DNA of 64,000 nucleotides from Fomitopsis serialis (GCF_022376445.1 NW_025955000.1:1-64000), one strand, 5' to 3'; numbered from the stretch's first letter, positions 23,011-33,445 are shown. Translations and numbers: made by a program. The notes: generated from the sequence alone by a model not told the origin.

Positions 23011-23819
23011 TCCGCAGAGCTTCGGGTGCTGCGGCTGCGGCTCGTCGCCTCGCCCAGGCCAAAGAAGAGGAGAAGCTGCAGAACTCGCTTCGCGCCACAG
23101 GAGATGCGGCGGTACGTTCAGTCATCGGTGCGCCGCTCGCGATGAACCTTGAGCAGCTGCAGCGCGCGCGAGGCCGCGCGGTGAAGACCGCGCTGGAGTA
23201 CGTCGATGGCTGATGGCGAGCTCGCGGCACCTCAGTGCTTTTGCGCACACCCGGTATACCTGTACATACATGCTGTTTTGATGCTGTATAATAAAATGAC
23301 GGTGAGAAGCCGCCCCTACGGAAGTCGCGTACTTATCTGTTGATATCGTTCACACGCGAGGCGTCACGATACTCGAGACATGCGAGGGTCAAGCCAGCCC
23401 AGGCGACATCGACGTGGAACCAAACATCAGGATAGTCCTTCACTGTATGCGCGTGAACGACCGACCATCCCAGCAAACGAGCGACACGTGCGGACATCGC
23501 CGATCTCGTCCAGACGGTCGATCGTGCCCGACGAGGTCGTCCCAACCGCGCCAACTACCACGCACCCTCCGAACGGCCCGCATGCAAGCGAGGCCGACTC
23601 AATCAGGAAGAACCGACGCTTCCCAGCGCGAAGTCTTCCTCAAGCACCGCGCGGAGCGTCTCGCCCGCAGGGCGTAGCTGTACTTCGGCTCGCTGTCCAA
23701 GACGCTGCACTGCAGCCCGAGGACGAGGCTCGCGCATGTGGCTCGTCACGCACAGGTCCAGGTCCTCGGTTCACCCGCCCCGACCTCGGAGGCGGCAACA
23801 GGACGGGCTTCCGGAGACG

Positions 23820-24340
23820 GGGGAGTGGGTCTTGGTCTGCATGCCAGACGCTAAGTATGTACCCGGAACGCATGGACTCGGAAGCCATGGCGAACCGAGT
23901 CCGCGAAACCCGCGCGAAATTCTGCAGCTTCCCGACTTAGCCATACTTAGACATGCTCAGCCTCAGCCACTGGAACATCAATGCCATCTACGCAGAGCGG
24001 TGTCGCCCCACGAAACGTCACGGTGTCTTCTTAGCCGGCGACGCTGCGCATCGCATCCCGCCGTGGGGTCCAGGACGTCACGAACCTGATCTGGAAGCTC
24101 GACCTTGCTTTGCAGGACGAGGCGAAGTACGACTCACTTCTTGACAGCTACAACACCGAGCGCAAGCCCATTGGCGCGCGCGTCGAGTGTGCCAGCCTGC
24201 GCAACCTGCGGAGCCACGGCCTCGTCATGAACGCCGCTCTGAGCCTCAAGCACAGACAACTTGCCCGAGCAGAACTGGGCCGCACTCAAGCCCTACTTCG
24301 ACCCCATACTACGAAGGGCCTGGCCGGACCAAGGTAACCT
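23820..24340 (+). pseudogene. FAD-dependent monooxygenase fragment
   Basis: The blocks are GEWVLVCMP, MDSEAMANRVRET, MLSLSHWNINAIYAER, GVFLAGDAAHRIPPWG, DVTNLIWKLDLALQDEAKYDSLLDSYNTERKPIGA and NLRSHGLVMNAAL. They are in the order and spacing of the PheA/TfdB-type aromatic hydroxylases; the GDAAH motif binds FAD ribityl phosphate. The blocks sit in different frames and are separated by small indels, so the gene is dead. More degraded coding-like sequence extends left to about 23380. The right end is overrun by dispersed repeat R1 at 24310. Confidence 0.75.
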
Positions 24341-24495
24341 TGACGTACGTACGTTGATTTTGGTGTTGTTTTTCGAGCGTCAACGATGTCGACGTTGCAC
24401 CCTACGTACGTTGATGTTTGATGTTGAAACGTTGATGTATAAATTGAGTTACTTGACAGGTTGTCCGACAGGTCACCTGACAGGTCTGGGCGCCG
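24310..24495 (+). repeat. Dispersed repeat R1, copy 1
   Basis: This copy shares GAAGGGCCT..CCGGAC, GACGTACGTACGTTGAT, CGTACGTTGATGTT and a 3' run of GACAGGT units with copies at 26427-26633 and 26839-27009. Confidence 0.65.
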
Positions 24496-24499
24496 TCTG

Positions 24500-25105
24500 T
24501 GCCATGTCGTCCTTCGCGTCTTCAGCTCTGCTCATCCGGCAGAGAGTGGTCGATGATGGTAGGTCTGACCTGGTCGCGACGCTGCCGTTCATGGACCCGG
24601 GCCTGACGTTTACTCATACGCGCAAGACATTCCGCCAGGAGCTGAACCCGGCGCAGCCTCGCCGCATACCACGCCAACATTGAGCACGCATTGCGAGAGC
24701 GTTCGCTGCAACCGCGGACACGCCGGGTTCCGGGACGTACTCCAACATCGACCGGGTACCGTTCCGTACGTCCAACCTCCTCCAACCCGCGCGCTTGCTC
24801 TGACGCCGTCCCGCCGGCAGTATGCTACCTGCCTCACTGGGCACCCGGGTAGAGCCTCCTGTGGCTCGCAACCTACTGGCGCGACCGTCTCTGGGAGATT
24901 GCGAACGGCACAGCAGACCTCGTCCGCGAGGATCGGGTGCCCAATGTTTCACCTTCCTCGATGGGGATGCTCGCTCACAGGACGCGAACGTCGGGCGCGC
25001 CGAGCACGTCATTCATAGGGAACCTTTACGGCAACCCGCGGGACGGCATGGACCTCGATGAGGCCCAATTCAAATTCATCGCCATGACCATGTCTGCAGG
25101 TACGC
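24500..25105 (+). pseudogene. Cytochrome P450 pseudogene, 5' part
   Basis: The blocks are SDLVATLPFMDPG and THTRKTFRQELNPA (the W/HRRxFxxxF region of basidiomycete P450s), then, after several disabled frames, MDLDEAQFKFIAMTMSAG, the start of the I helix with its oxygen-binding groove. The sequence stops at a CAG/GTACGC border at 25103-25104. The continuation (SSSLGFLAAMVRFPAAQKRA) appears 5.2 kb to the right at about 30300. Frameshifts throughout mark it as a pseudogene. Assignment rests on two short motifs and the split, so it is less certain than its neighbours. Confidence 0.55.
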
Positions 25106-25107
25106 CC

Positions 25108-26426
25108 CCTCCTTTGAAGGGCACCGCCGGACAATTGCTATCTAGTCGAAAAAATTCCTTTCCGATGTATTCACCGCCGTTGTCTGCCCGCAGGCTCTTC
25201 AACTCGACATTGAACAATGTCTTCATCATTGCGCGGTACTCCTTAAACTTCGACAGCACCTCCGACTTCTGCCGCATCGGGTAAGTGACAGTTCGTCGTG
25301 CCTTGATGTCCGTGAATGACACGTAATACAGCTGACCTCCGATTGCTGCGGTCCGAGCCGGTCCCCACACGTCCGAGACAGTCAGATCGCCGATCTCTTT
25401 GACCTCGGTGAGTGATTTCTTCGGAAACGGCTCGACGTGCTGCTTTGCCTCCACGCAGGTCTTGCACTGCTCGTGCGTCGGTTCTGACTCGTCGATCTCT
25501 AGACCCGTCACCATCCCCTTGCGCTTCAGCGTCAAGACCGCGCGGGCGTCCATGTGGCCGAAGATCCGGTGCCACTTGTCCAACGTCTTCCACTGCTTCG
25601 GGCGCACTGGTGCCGCGAGGTGAGTCTTCTCCTCGCGTTCTGGGCTGATGACCATGCGATACAGGTAGCGCGAGATCCGGCTGCCGCGCAGAAAGGTGCG
25701 TCCTTTCTCATCCTTCGCATCCAACTGTCCACCACTGATCTCAATCCTGTGGCCAGCTGCCTCCAGTCGTCCGAGTGAGACAAGGTTGTGGGGGATCGCA
25801 GGTGCGTGGACAACGTCTTTGAGGGTGATCGACTTTTGCTGACCATCTACGTCCGCATGGACCTTGATCGTCCCTCGTCCAAGTACTGCAGTCGATCCAG
25901 AACCGTTCAGCGTCGCGCCCGGCGTGGTGCGGTAATCCGAGAAATACTCCCGACGACGCGCAACATGCACCGTCGTTCCCGTGTCCCCGAGCCAATCGTC
26001 GGCATCAAGAGCTGCGAGTGCGAGGTCGCCGTCCATGTGTGACGCGGTGTCCGTGGCTATGAACGCGTAGTCGCCACCTGCGTCTGACGTATCTGCCACC
26101 ATTGCCTTCTCCTCGCTGCCCTTGCCTTTGTCCTCGCTGGACTTCTGCTCGGTGCGCTTCTTCTCCTTCTTTCTCCTCGCCGCTCCCTCGTGATCTGGGC
26201 AGTCTGCCTGGTATCCTGGCTTGTTGCACTTCCAGCAGTTGGGTAGGGGTTGCTTGCCCTTCCCTTTCGACTTCTGGAACTTCCCATGCAAGGCCGTCTC
26301 CTTGGCGCGAGACTTTACGCGCCGATCCTCGTCCAAGATCCGAGCGATCAATTTCGCGGAGTCCTTCAAGCCCGTGCGATAGTCAAGGGCCGCCGTGAAC
26401 GTATTCCACGACTCCGGGAGTGCGGT
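25108..26426 (-). pseudogene. Ty1/copia retrotransposon polyprotein fragment
   Basis: One long minus-strand frame encodes a truncated copia Gag-Pol: Gag end (LPESWNTFTAALDY), a degenerate zinc knuckle (CWKCNKPGYQADC, the His missing), a retropepsin region with DTGTTVHVA, the gag-pre-integrase motif (WHRIFGHM...CKTCVEAKQ) and the start of the integrase core (DLTVSDVWGP...FTDIK...LRADNGGEYIG). It ends right after the second catalytic Asp; reverse transcriptase and RNase H are absent. No flanking LTRs were identified. The truncation point carries a 44-base sequence that is repeated in inverted orientation at 28637-28682. Confidence 0.85.
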
Positions 26427-26633
26427 ATGAAGGGCCTCGCCGGACAAAAACAACCTGACGTACGAATGTTGATCTCGGTGTCGTTTTTTGGGCGTTGATG
26501 TTGATATTGCCCCGTACGTATGTTGATGTTGGTCTTGTTGTTCACAAGTTGAGTTGTTTGACAGGTTGTCGGACAGGTTGTCTGACAAGTCGTCCGACAG
26601 TTTGTCTGACAGGTCACCTGACAGGTCCGTGCA
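26427..26633 (+). repeat. Dispersed repeat R1, copy 2
   Basis: This copy starts ATGAAGGGCCTCGCCGGAC and ends GACAGGTCCGTGCA. It contains five to six tandem TGACAGGTTGTC-type units. About 90% alike copy 3 by eye. Confidence 0.75.
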
Positions 26634-26838
26634 ACCACGTCGCCTCTCGTCGCCGACTCGCCTGCGCCTTCGGACGCGCCCGACGAGCCCAACAATGCAT
26701 GATGGCCGGCGCCCCATGACCGCTCGTGAGAGACAATCGAGCGGCCGCACCCATCACTCTCACCTTGCTCTCACCTCTCGCAGGTGGATACCTCGTCCTC
26801 GACCCTGCGTACTCCGGTGTCATCGTCTCGACGAGCGT
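26634..26838 (+). pseudogene. Phosphomevalonate kinase 5' fragment, first copy
   Basis: This duplicates the 5' region found again at 27010-27250: the CCCAACAATGCATGATGGCC segment, the GAGCGGCCGCACCCATCAC segment, and the coding block GGYLVLDPAYSGV. The preceding glycine-rich PGKVLL piece is missing here. It is bounded by R1 copies on both sides. Confidence 0.6.
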
Positions 26839-27009
26839 ATGAAGGGCCTCGCCGGACAAAAATAACCTGACGTACGGATGTTGATCTTGGTGTCGTTTTT
26901 CGAGCATTGATGTTGATATTGCACCGTACGTACGTTGATGTTGGCCTTGTTGTTCATAAGTTGAGTTGTTTGACAGGTTGTCTGACAGGTCACCTGACAG
27001 GTCCGTGCA
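26839..27009 (+). repeat. Dispersed repeat R1, copy 3
   Basis: This copy starts ATGAAGGGCCTCGCCGGAC and ends GACAGGTCCGTGCA, with fewer TGACAGGT units than copy 2. Confidence 0.75.
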
Positions 27010-27922
27010 CCGTCTGAACCACGTCGCCTCTCGTCACTCGTCGCCTGCGCCCGACGCGCTTGACGAGCCCAACAATGCATGATGGCCCCATGACCGCTCG
27101 TGAGAGACGATCGAGCGGCCGCACCCATCACTCTCAGTGGCACTCTCACCACCAACGACCGTCGTCTATGTCCCCGGCAAGGTCCTTCTCACAGGCGGAT
27201 ACCTCGTCCTCGACCCTGCGTACTCCGGTGTTGTCTCGACGAGCGCGCGGTTCTACACGACTGTGCGCGACCTCGATGATGAGGCAGCGAGCGTCACGGC
27301 CGCGAAGGCGGACTGACCGATTGAGATCCGCGCGCGATCGCCCCAATTCGTGAACGTAACCTAGCTCTATTTCGTGTCCTTTGACGGCGAGGCCGTGCGT
27401 GTCGAGCAGGTCGCAGACATGTGGATGGTCTGCTCGAGGTTGCCCTGCGTCGTGTCGTGATAGGCGGGATGCTGAGTGGGTTCGGGTTCATCGCATCTCG
27501 CAGCGCGTCCTCGACCTCCTCCTCGAAGAACAAGTTCATCCACCATGCACTCCGAGTGGTTCATCCACCATGCACTCCGAGTGGCGTACGCTCTCCCTAG
27601 CACTCGGAACTCGTGGTGCCGGCACCCTACAGAACAGCCTCAGGCTCTTGTATGACCTCAATATCACCATAGCCGGCGACAATGACGTTGACTCTCAGTG
27701 GGCTCAGGTGAATGCTCCCCATGCCTGCTCAATGTGCAGCCCTCTAAGATTCCCCTGCGCACAGCTGACAGCGAAGAGCCTCCTGCCCACGCTCGCATCT
27801 CTCGCACAGCTCCCGCCCTTCGCTCCGACTGGCGTACACTGGTTCGCTGAGGTCACAAGACGGGGCTCGGCGGCACTCATCACCTCACTGGTCTCGAGCC
27901 TCCTCGTCCTATCGAGTTAATA
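27010..27922 (+). pseudogene. Phosphomevalonate kinase pseudogene
   Basis: The frame VYVPGKVLLTGGYLVLDPAYSGVV-STSARFYTTV is the N-terminal GHMP-kinase signature of phosphomevalonate kinase (ERG8 type, mevalonate pathway). It continues as SPQF and LYFVSFDGEAVRVEQV with stop codons between, then LALGTRGAGTLQNSLR, LNITIAGDNDVDSQWAQ, LPPFAPTG and SAALITSLVSSLL. The ATP-binding GLGSSA motif is shortened by a small deletion. Several stops and frameshifts make it non-functional. The right end stops at 27922, inside the catalytic domain. Confidence 0.75.
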
Positions 27923-28152
27923 ACATGGGGGTCTCTAGCATACTTGTACACTGTACTGCAGTCTGCAGAGCTGATCGCAGTAATTACGATACCTCTCAAA
28001 ACCATACATCTTGCATGATGTTGTTACCGTACTCGGTACAGTACTCACATACATTCGTAACCTTTATCAAGTACTTCAGACTCGTACGCTGGCACGCGCA
28101 CTTCGTGTCTCCATGGCCGTCACTACTCATACTAGTACTCGGAGCCCACGTC

Positions 28153-28264
28153 GGCCACTTTCTTGCGCATTCGGGGCCTTGCTAACACCTCCATTGTGCC
28201 GATTCATATGCGTAGAATGCGAGAATGAGGCTTTCAAGCCAGTCTGATTAGTATTGAGTGTGCG
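28153..28264 (+). repeat. Dispersed ~110-bp repeat R2, copy 1
   Basis: The sequence from GCCACTTTCTTGCGCATTC to TTGAGTGTGCG is repeated in inverted orientation at 35839-35953. Both encode a CxxCENEAFxP-like string, so it may be an exon of a repeated gene. Confidence 0.6.
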
Positions 28265-28385
28265 ATAAACAACGCGAGAGGCGGCGACGGTCCTGGCGGA
28301 TTGACGGTGGATAATGGAGGGAGGACCGGGCACGCAAACAAATGCGTCACAAACCTCGTAAAGGGCTTCGCATCTCTTCGTGTCC
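28264..28385 (-). pseudogene. Inverted partial copy of the cyclin fragment
   Basis: Reading leftwards, this matches the cyclin fragment from its GHEET codons onward (GGACACGAAGAGA, TTTGTGACGCATTTGTTTGCG, CTCCCTCCATTATCCACCG), with frame-breaking differences. It forms the outer left arm of a fold-back structure. Confidence 0.65.
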
Positions 28386-28967
28386 GTCTCAGCGACAGTG
28401 GATCAGGACGGAGAGCGTAGACTCGCTGTTACATTGTAGGCCTGTTCGCGGTTCAGTGCATGTGGCGGATGCCCGGCGCTTGCCGGGCAACCTGTCAGAC
28501 AACCTGTCAAACCACTTGTCAACTTCAACATCAAGAACAACGTACCCAACTTGTGTAAAATGTCTTCAACACAACGTTCGACGTCTCGGGACTAACAAAC
28601 AGAACAGCTCGAGGCCGTCAACATCAACATCAACCCGTTTTTTTCGACAGGATAGCAATTGTCCGGCCGTACCCTTCAAAGTGCGGTGAGTATGGAGATC
28701 GAAAATTCCTCCTCCGAGACTGTTTGCTGAAGCGTCAGCAGGTCATCTCGGTAACCTGTCATTTGTCGAAAGGACTCTTCGACGTTGTCATGCATCAACT
28801 CGGGACGTTGTTCTTGACGTTGAAGTTGACAGGTTCTTGGACAAGTTGTTTGACAGGTTGTCTGACAGGTTGCCCGGAGTCCCGGACATCATCCGCCACA
28901 TGCGCATGCGGCACTGGCCTACAGTGAGTCCCTAACAGTCCCCGTCCCGACTCGCTCTCGCTGAGAC
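28386..28967. repeat. Fold-back (inverted-repeat) element
   Basis: The left arm 28386-28560 and right arm 28795-28967 are inverted copies, sharing GTCTCAGCG, TGTAGGCC, CATGTGGCGGATG, GGGCAACCTGTCAGACAACC and TCAACTTCAACNTCAAG. The centre (about 28637-28682) holds a piece of copia integrase. The GACAGGTTGTCT units of the arms are the same as the 3' part of repeat R1. Confidence 0.7.
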
Positions 28968-29058
28968 TGCACCTGTAAGAAACGGCCATCTGCAATATCA
29001 AGCGGCCGTGACATGCACGACACAATCGTGAGTACCGAGCACCTACTCTGACGCAGCA

Positions 29059-29352
29059 ATGGCTTTACCAACTCGCTCGCTGATCCATCCACAGCCCAAC
29101 GTGTATTACGGACATGAAGAGACTACAAAGCTCTATGCGAGGTTCGTGACACATTTGTTTGCGTTATTGGACCTCCCTCCATTATCCACCGCCAATCCGC
29201 CAGCACCGTCGCTGCCTCCCGCATTGTTTATCGCCTACGCCCTCCATAGGACACTACTGCACACCTCCGTGATCTTCGCTGCCCTCTACCTCCTCCAATG
29301 CCTGAAAGTGCAGTTCCCCGTTGCCCGCGGCTCGTGGGGCCACGGGACTTAT
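29059..29352 (+). pseudogene. Cyclin N-terminal fragment
   Basis: Starting at an ATG, MALPTRSLIHP... runs into YYGHEETTKLYARFVTHLFA and, later, FIAYALHRTLLHTSVIFAALYLLQCLKVQFPVARGS. This is the first half of a cyclin box of the fungal PCL/G1 type, a regulatory partner of cyclin-dependent kinases. The second half is absent: after GSWGH the frame continues into unrelated sequence. A partial inverted copy lies at 28264-28385. It is most likely a captured or duplicated 5' fragment rather than a working gene. Confidence 0.65.
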
Positions 29353-29524
29353 GATACGGCTGTAGCATACATACTGCTACAGTACTGTAACGCTAATACC
29401 CATACTCCAGCTTTTGCTCCCGATCTGCGGCGTGCTGGAGACGATGTACGTTCCCGTGTTGAAGTAGATGATGGAGCAGCCAGAATACTAACAGACGGCG
29501 GGTCAGTACGATGCAACACCTAAC

Positions 29525-29960
29525 ACACGCCGGGAACGACTCCGGAGTCATACCTGGCTGAACACAGCTTGGAGCGCGGCGGCGTCGTCCGTCGAGCCGC
29601 CGCCGCGCCCTGGCCGTTGACGCTCACGAACTGGTTCACCGCATAGTCCTCGTACTGCGGGATCGTCCGCCCGAAGATCCGGCTGTTGGACAGGAGGCCG
29701 CTCGCCTTCGTATGCGCGGCGATGTTCCCTGACATGAACTTCGCGGAACCGCCTGTGGCCGGAGCACTACACGCTGCCCTCAGGCTGGCCCCAGATGAGT
29801 CGATCGTCATCGTTCCGCCGGCGAGCACCTCGGCGCCGTTGAGGACAGTGACAGCCGTGGGCACATTGTTCCACCGCACGACATTGTTGAGGACGACCGA
29901 GCCAGCGAGCGCGCCGTCCGACGCGTTGGAGTTTCGGTAGAAGACGGGCGTGTTGGACGG
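29525..29960 (-). pseudogene. GH55 exo-beta-1,3-glucanase fragment
   Basis: The minus-strand frame PVFYRNSNASDGALAGSVVLNNV, NNVPTAVTVLNGAEVLAGGT, GNIAAHTKASGLLSNSRIFGRTIPQYEDYAVNQFVSV matches the middle of fungal GH55 laminarinases (secreted enzymes cleaving cell-wall beta-1,3-glucan). Both termini are missing, and the frame decays after VNGQG. The left-reading 5' edge abuts repeat R1 sequence at 29960, so the breakpoint coincides with the repeat. Confidence 0.7.
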
Positions 29961-30040
29961 ACCTGTCAGACAACCTGTCAAAAAACTCAACTTATGAACA
30001 ACAAGACCAACTTATCGACGTACGCAACGCATCAAGAGCT
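29958..30040 (-). repeat. Dispersed repeat R1, partial inverted copy
   Basis: ACCTGTCAGACAACCTGTC, AACTCAACTTATGAACAACAAG and CGACGTACG are the reverse complement of the 3' half of R1. Confidence 0.6.
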
Positions 30041-30284
30041 ACCTGCTCTGCGCACCTCAGGAAAAATCGTACGGTGCGTTTCCGGCGCCTATTATGCAGC
30101 GCCGTTTTTGGCGGGCGTATACCGGCGTGCAGACGGCATGTTCCAGCCGTCCTTCGGGCGTTAAAAAGGTTGAGGGTGTGCTCAAGATGCATGAAATTTA
30201 GTTTGGCAATCGGAAAAGCCTTCGCGTTGCGGGTGCTGGACAGTAACGCAAACACGATTGCATTACAGGTTCAGCGTCAGCACT

Positions 30285-30485
30285 CCCTCCCCCGCCCAGG
30301 TGGCATGCTCCCACTCACCTCCTCCTCCCTCGGCTTCCTCGCCGCGATGGTGCGCTTCCCCGCTGCGCAGAAGCGCGCGCATGCAGGGCTCGAGGGAGTC
30401 CTTGGCGGGAGGCACCTCTCCACGCTCGGAGGCCGTCGTGTGCTGCCGTACGTCTGCGCGCTCAACCTTGGTTGTTGCGAATAGC
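30285..30485 (+). pseudogene. Cytochrome P450 pseudogene, 3' part
   Basis: After a pyrimidine tract ending CCCAG, the frame GGMLPLTSSSLGFLAAMVRFPAAQKRAHAGLEGVLGG..LSTLGGRRVLPYVCAL matches the end of the P450 I helix and the J/J' region that precedes the ExxR motif. The ExxR and heme-binding Cys regions were not found downstream. Joining the CAG at 25103 to the GTGGC here restores a continuous I helix, so this is read as the continuation of the block at 24500-25105. Confidence 0.5.
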
Positions 30486-33100
30486 TGGTGCAGAGCGTGC
30501 GAGTGTGGTGTGGGGGTGGGGCAGGGATCGTCGCATGGCGGGTGTGGGGAGCTTACGTGCGGGCGCAGGGATTGGCTGGAGGGTCAAAAACACGGGTCCA
30601 GGTACGTACTTCTCCGCCGACGACAAATGAGCTCCCTTCTCCAGCGCCCCTGCGCGGCGGCTCGCGTCCTTCCCCATGCTTCAAGTGTACTTTAGACGTG
30701 TCACAGCCAATGGAATTACTTAGTAACCGTAGAGGAGTCTGCAACACGCGCCCAAGTGGCAGCCGTCGCGGCGCGAGCCCCTACCGACCATCTCAGTCAA
30801 CACGACGTGCAAGCTCGCGACAAGCTCACTCACCGTACGGTTCGTCGGGAACGACTGCGACGAGTATCACAGTCAACGGCGCAAAGGAGCCAACGTCGTT
30901 ACGCGACTTCAGCGGAGGGCCACTTGCCGGCTTCCTGACCGGAAGGTAAGGCTCAGCCAACGGGGCTCCTGTACGAGTTTGCTAGCAATCAGTGAACGTG
31001 AAACAAAGACGAGAAAGACTGCTCACCTCTCACAGTCGCCCGCCCTCCGGACGGCGGTATCCATGTTCACAGCGAGCCCGATACATGAGACCGACTTAGC
31101 AGTCACGGGCTCGATAAGAGGAGTGATGGGCAGAGCGTTCGCGCGCTGCTCGCTATGACGACTACGCGCGTGGGGACACAGCACAGGCTTGCCCCCGTGC
31201 ACACTGCGTCAGTGTTACGCTAGCATGAGTGTTAGGCTGACGACGTACCTGATACAATATGTCACTGGACCGCTGGACGTCGTCTTCGCCCTGACCACCA
31301 TTCGCGCGGCCAGGCCCCGACTTCAACGTGCTTCACAATTGGCCCTAGGTGTCGCTCGCCGGATGGCGAAATGTACCTACGTTGCCGTTCTGAGTATACA
31401 GTGAGCGCTGATGAGTCAGATTGACGATGCCCCACGAACACAGCTGTCGAGCAGGCGACGCCGCACGGGGAACGCACGGGGAGCACGCGCTCTCGACCGT
31501 AAGTAGTAGGCTGTTGTCGATATTCTCTCATATTCTCTCGGTGTATGGCAGGGCGAACGGCGCGGACGCGACTCTGTACGCCGAGCTTGTCCCATTGACA
31601 TAAGTTGACAACGGACACAGCGCGTAACGGCCTGTCTCGTGCTACTCAGGGAGGAGGTGAGTGCCGTCATGACGGTTCCTGGTACTGACTTACCCGCTCG
31701 GCGGACTGAACGGCGGGGAAGCGCGGAGCAAGGAGCGGCGCGGGAAGGATGCGAGCGGCGCGAGCAGCGAGCGTTGACGTTGAGCCGCGATCCAAGAGGG
31801 CAGGCGGCGGGGGCAGGGGCAGGGGCAGGGGCGGATGAGGCCAGTGCGGCTTCGTCGTCTTGGCAGGCTTGCAGCTCGTCTGGGCCACGGCGCGATCAGT
31901 GCGAGCGGGGCGTGCGTAGTCTCCGTTGCAGAGCGTACAAGCCGGCAAGCATCTTGTACGTCGCAGATATGCCGAGAAGTATCTGCATACCCTCCGAGTC
32001 CTCCAGTCTACTAATGAATCAGTGAGATGGAGGGACACAGAACGGTGACCTAGCGTGGCGATATCTCCACTGCGGATGAAGGCGCTGAAGCACAGAAGCG
32101 GAGAGAGCGGAGAGGGGAACTTCAAGCAGGGGCGGGTCAGACAGGCGTGTTGTCGGCCGCTCCGCGTCGCCTGCTTGCGGGCGTCGCTCAGCCTGAGGAG
32201 GTGACCCACACGTCGCCGACCGAGCTGCGTACAATATTGTAAGTGTGGCGAGATGCGGCCGGTTTTTCTAAAGAAGGAAGCTTTGAGCAGCAACTTCGCA
32301 GTGACGGAGGATACCTGACCACGAACGTAGGCGTTCCTCTGGGATCCCGCGAGGGTACCTAGTAAGACCTCGTTCGAAGCGCTCACATCCGTACACATGA
32401 GCCTGTGCCTTCTCCTGAGTGTAAAGAATCACGTACTGACGCAAAGACTACCTCTCAGATGCTGTGCTCTAATCATTGCACGTTCGCCAACGCATCTCCC
32501 CGTGCCCCGGTGGAGGCACCCAACAGGTAGAGGGTCGTAGACGCGGAGGGATAGATCAAGGGGAGATACGAGTGGCAAGCATCATGGCTTAGTAGACAAG
32601 TGCGAGCGCCTGAAGGAACCGAACCCAGCAAGTGGCGAGCTGCAGCGTACCGTCAAGGTAAGTACGGTAGTTGGGCGAGAACTGTTACCGGGACGTACCA
32701 AGAGCCAGCCAAGAGCCCTTGTCTCTAAAGGGTGACGCGCGGGGTCCCGCGCGATTACATAATCAGCGAAGTTTCGCCTTCCTGGGGGGCGACCTACTCA
32801 CCTGCGCTTGCGGCCTGGGCGTAAGTATACTAATAATACCGTCGGTCGAGAGTCGAGACGGAGCCGCGCCTGGTGCCGACCTCTCCTCCGCCGCAGTGGC
32901 GGGAGCCCCGCCCGTCGACCGTCCGCCTGCCTCTAAAGTCCTCCTTGGCTCGCCGCCCTGCTCGTGGCTGTCTTGGGACGGCCACCTGGGAGACCTTCCG
33001 ATGCAGCTCTCGATCCAGGGCTCTGACGTTGTAGTCCGCACGTGAGTCTTTTCGTGTCGTTGTTCTTTCTTGCCCAGCATGCTGACTGGCACACGCAGCG
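30486..33100. other. 2.6 kb with no recognised gene
   Basis: Short ORFs in all frames lack family motifs. It includes a hairpin-bearing motif (32716-32776) shared with 15.0 kb. Considering the neighbours on both sides, further decayed fragments are likely but could not be identified. Confidence 0.35.
32716..32776 (+). repeat. Hairpin-bearing repeat motif, copy 2
   Basis: CTAAAGGGTGACGCGCG, the near-palindrome GCGCGGGGTCCCGCGC, then GATTACATAATC and GCGAAGTTTCGCC. This matches 15014-15066 with changes that mostly keep pairing. Confidence 0.6.
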
Positions 33101-33304
33101 GCACCTTCCTGCGGCAGCTGCTAGAACGGCACGGAGTTGTTGATTCTTAACAGCGATCTCACGCTCAACAACACCAAGCTCACGCCGCCGAGCAGATGCT
33201 CTACCAACTCTTGTGCACGCCATACGATTGCAGTGAGTGTCCCTCCCTCCCTGAGCGCTCTGTGATGTCTGACAGCCCCGTTCGTGCAAATCCACGGTGT
33301 AGCA

Positions 33305-33445
33305 CTTCTACATTTGGCACCCCAAGGACGTCTGGCAGGTGGCGCTGAACGTGCGAGTGCAGGAGGGCCAGGACGTGCGCTACCAGAAGTCCACAAGGAG
33401 GTGCCCCTCTGGTACCTCACACTTAATGAGTCCTCTCTACGCCAC
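33305..33445 (+). other. Coding-like fragment, unrecognised
   Basis: A block FYIWHPKDVWQVALNVRVQEGQDVRYQKST is followed in the next frame by KEVPLWYLTLN. It looks like frame-shifted coding sequence of a conserved protein, but no family was recognised. Confidence 0.3.
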
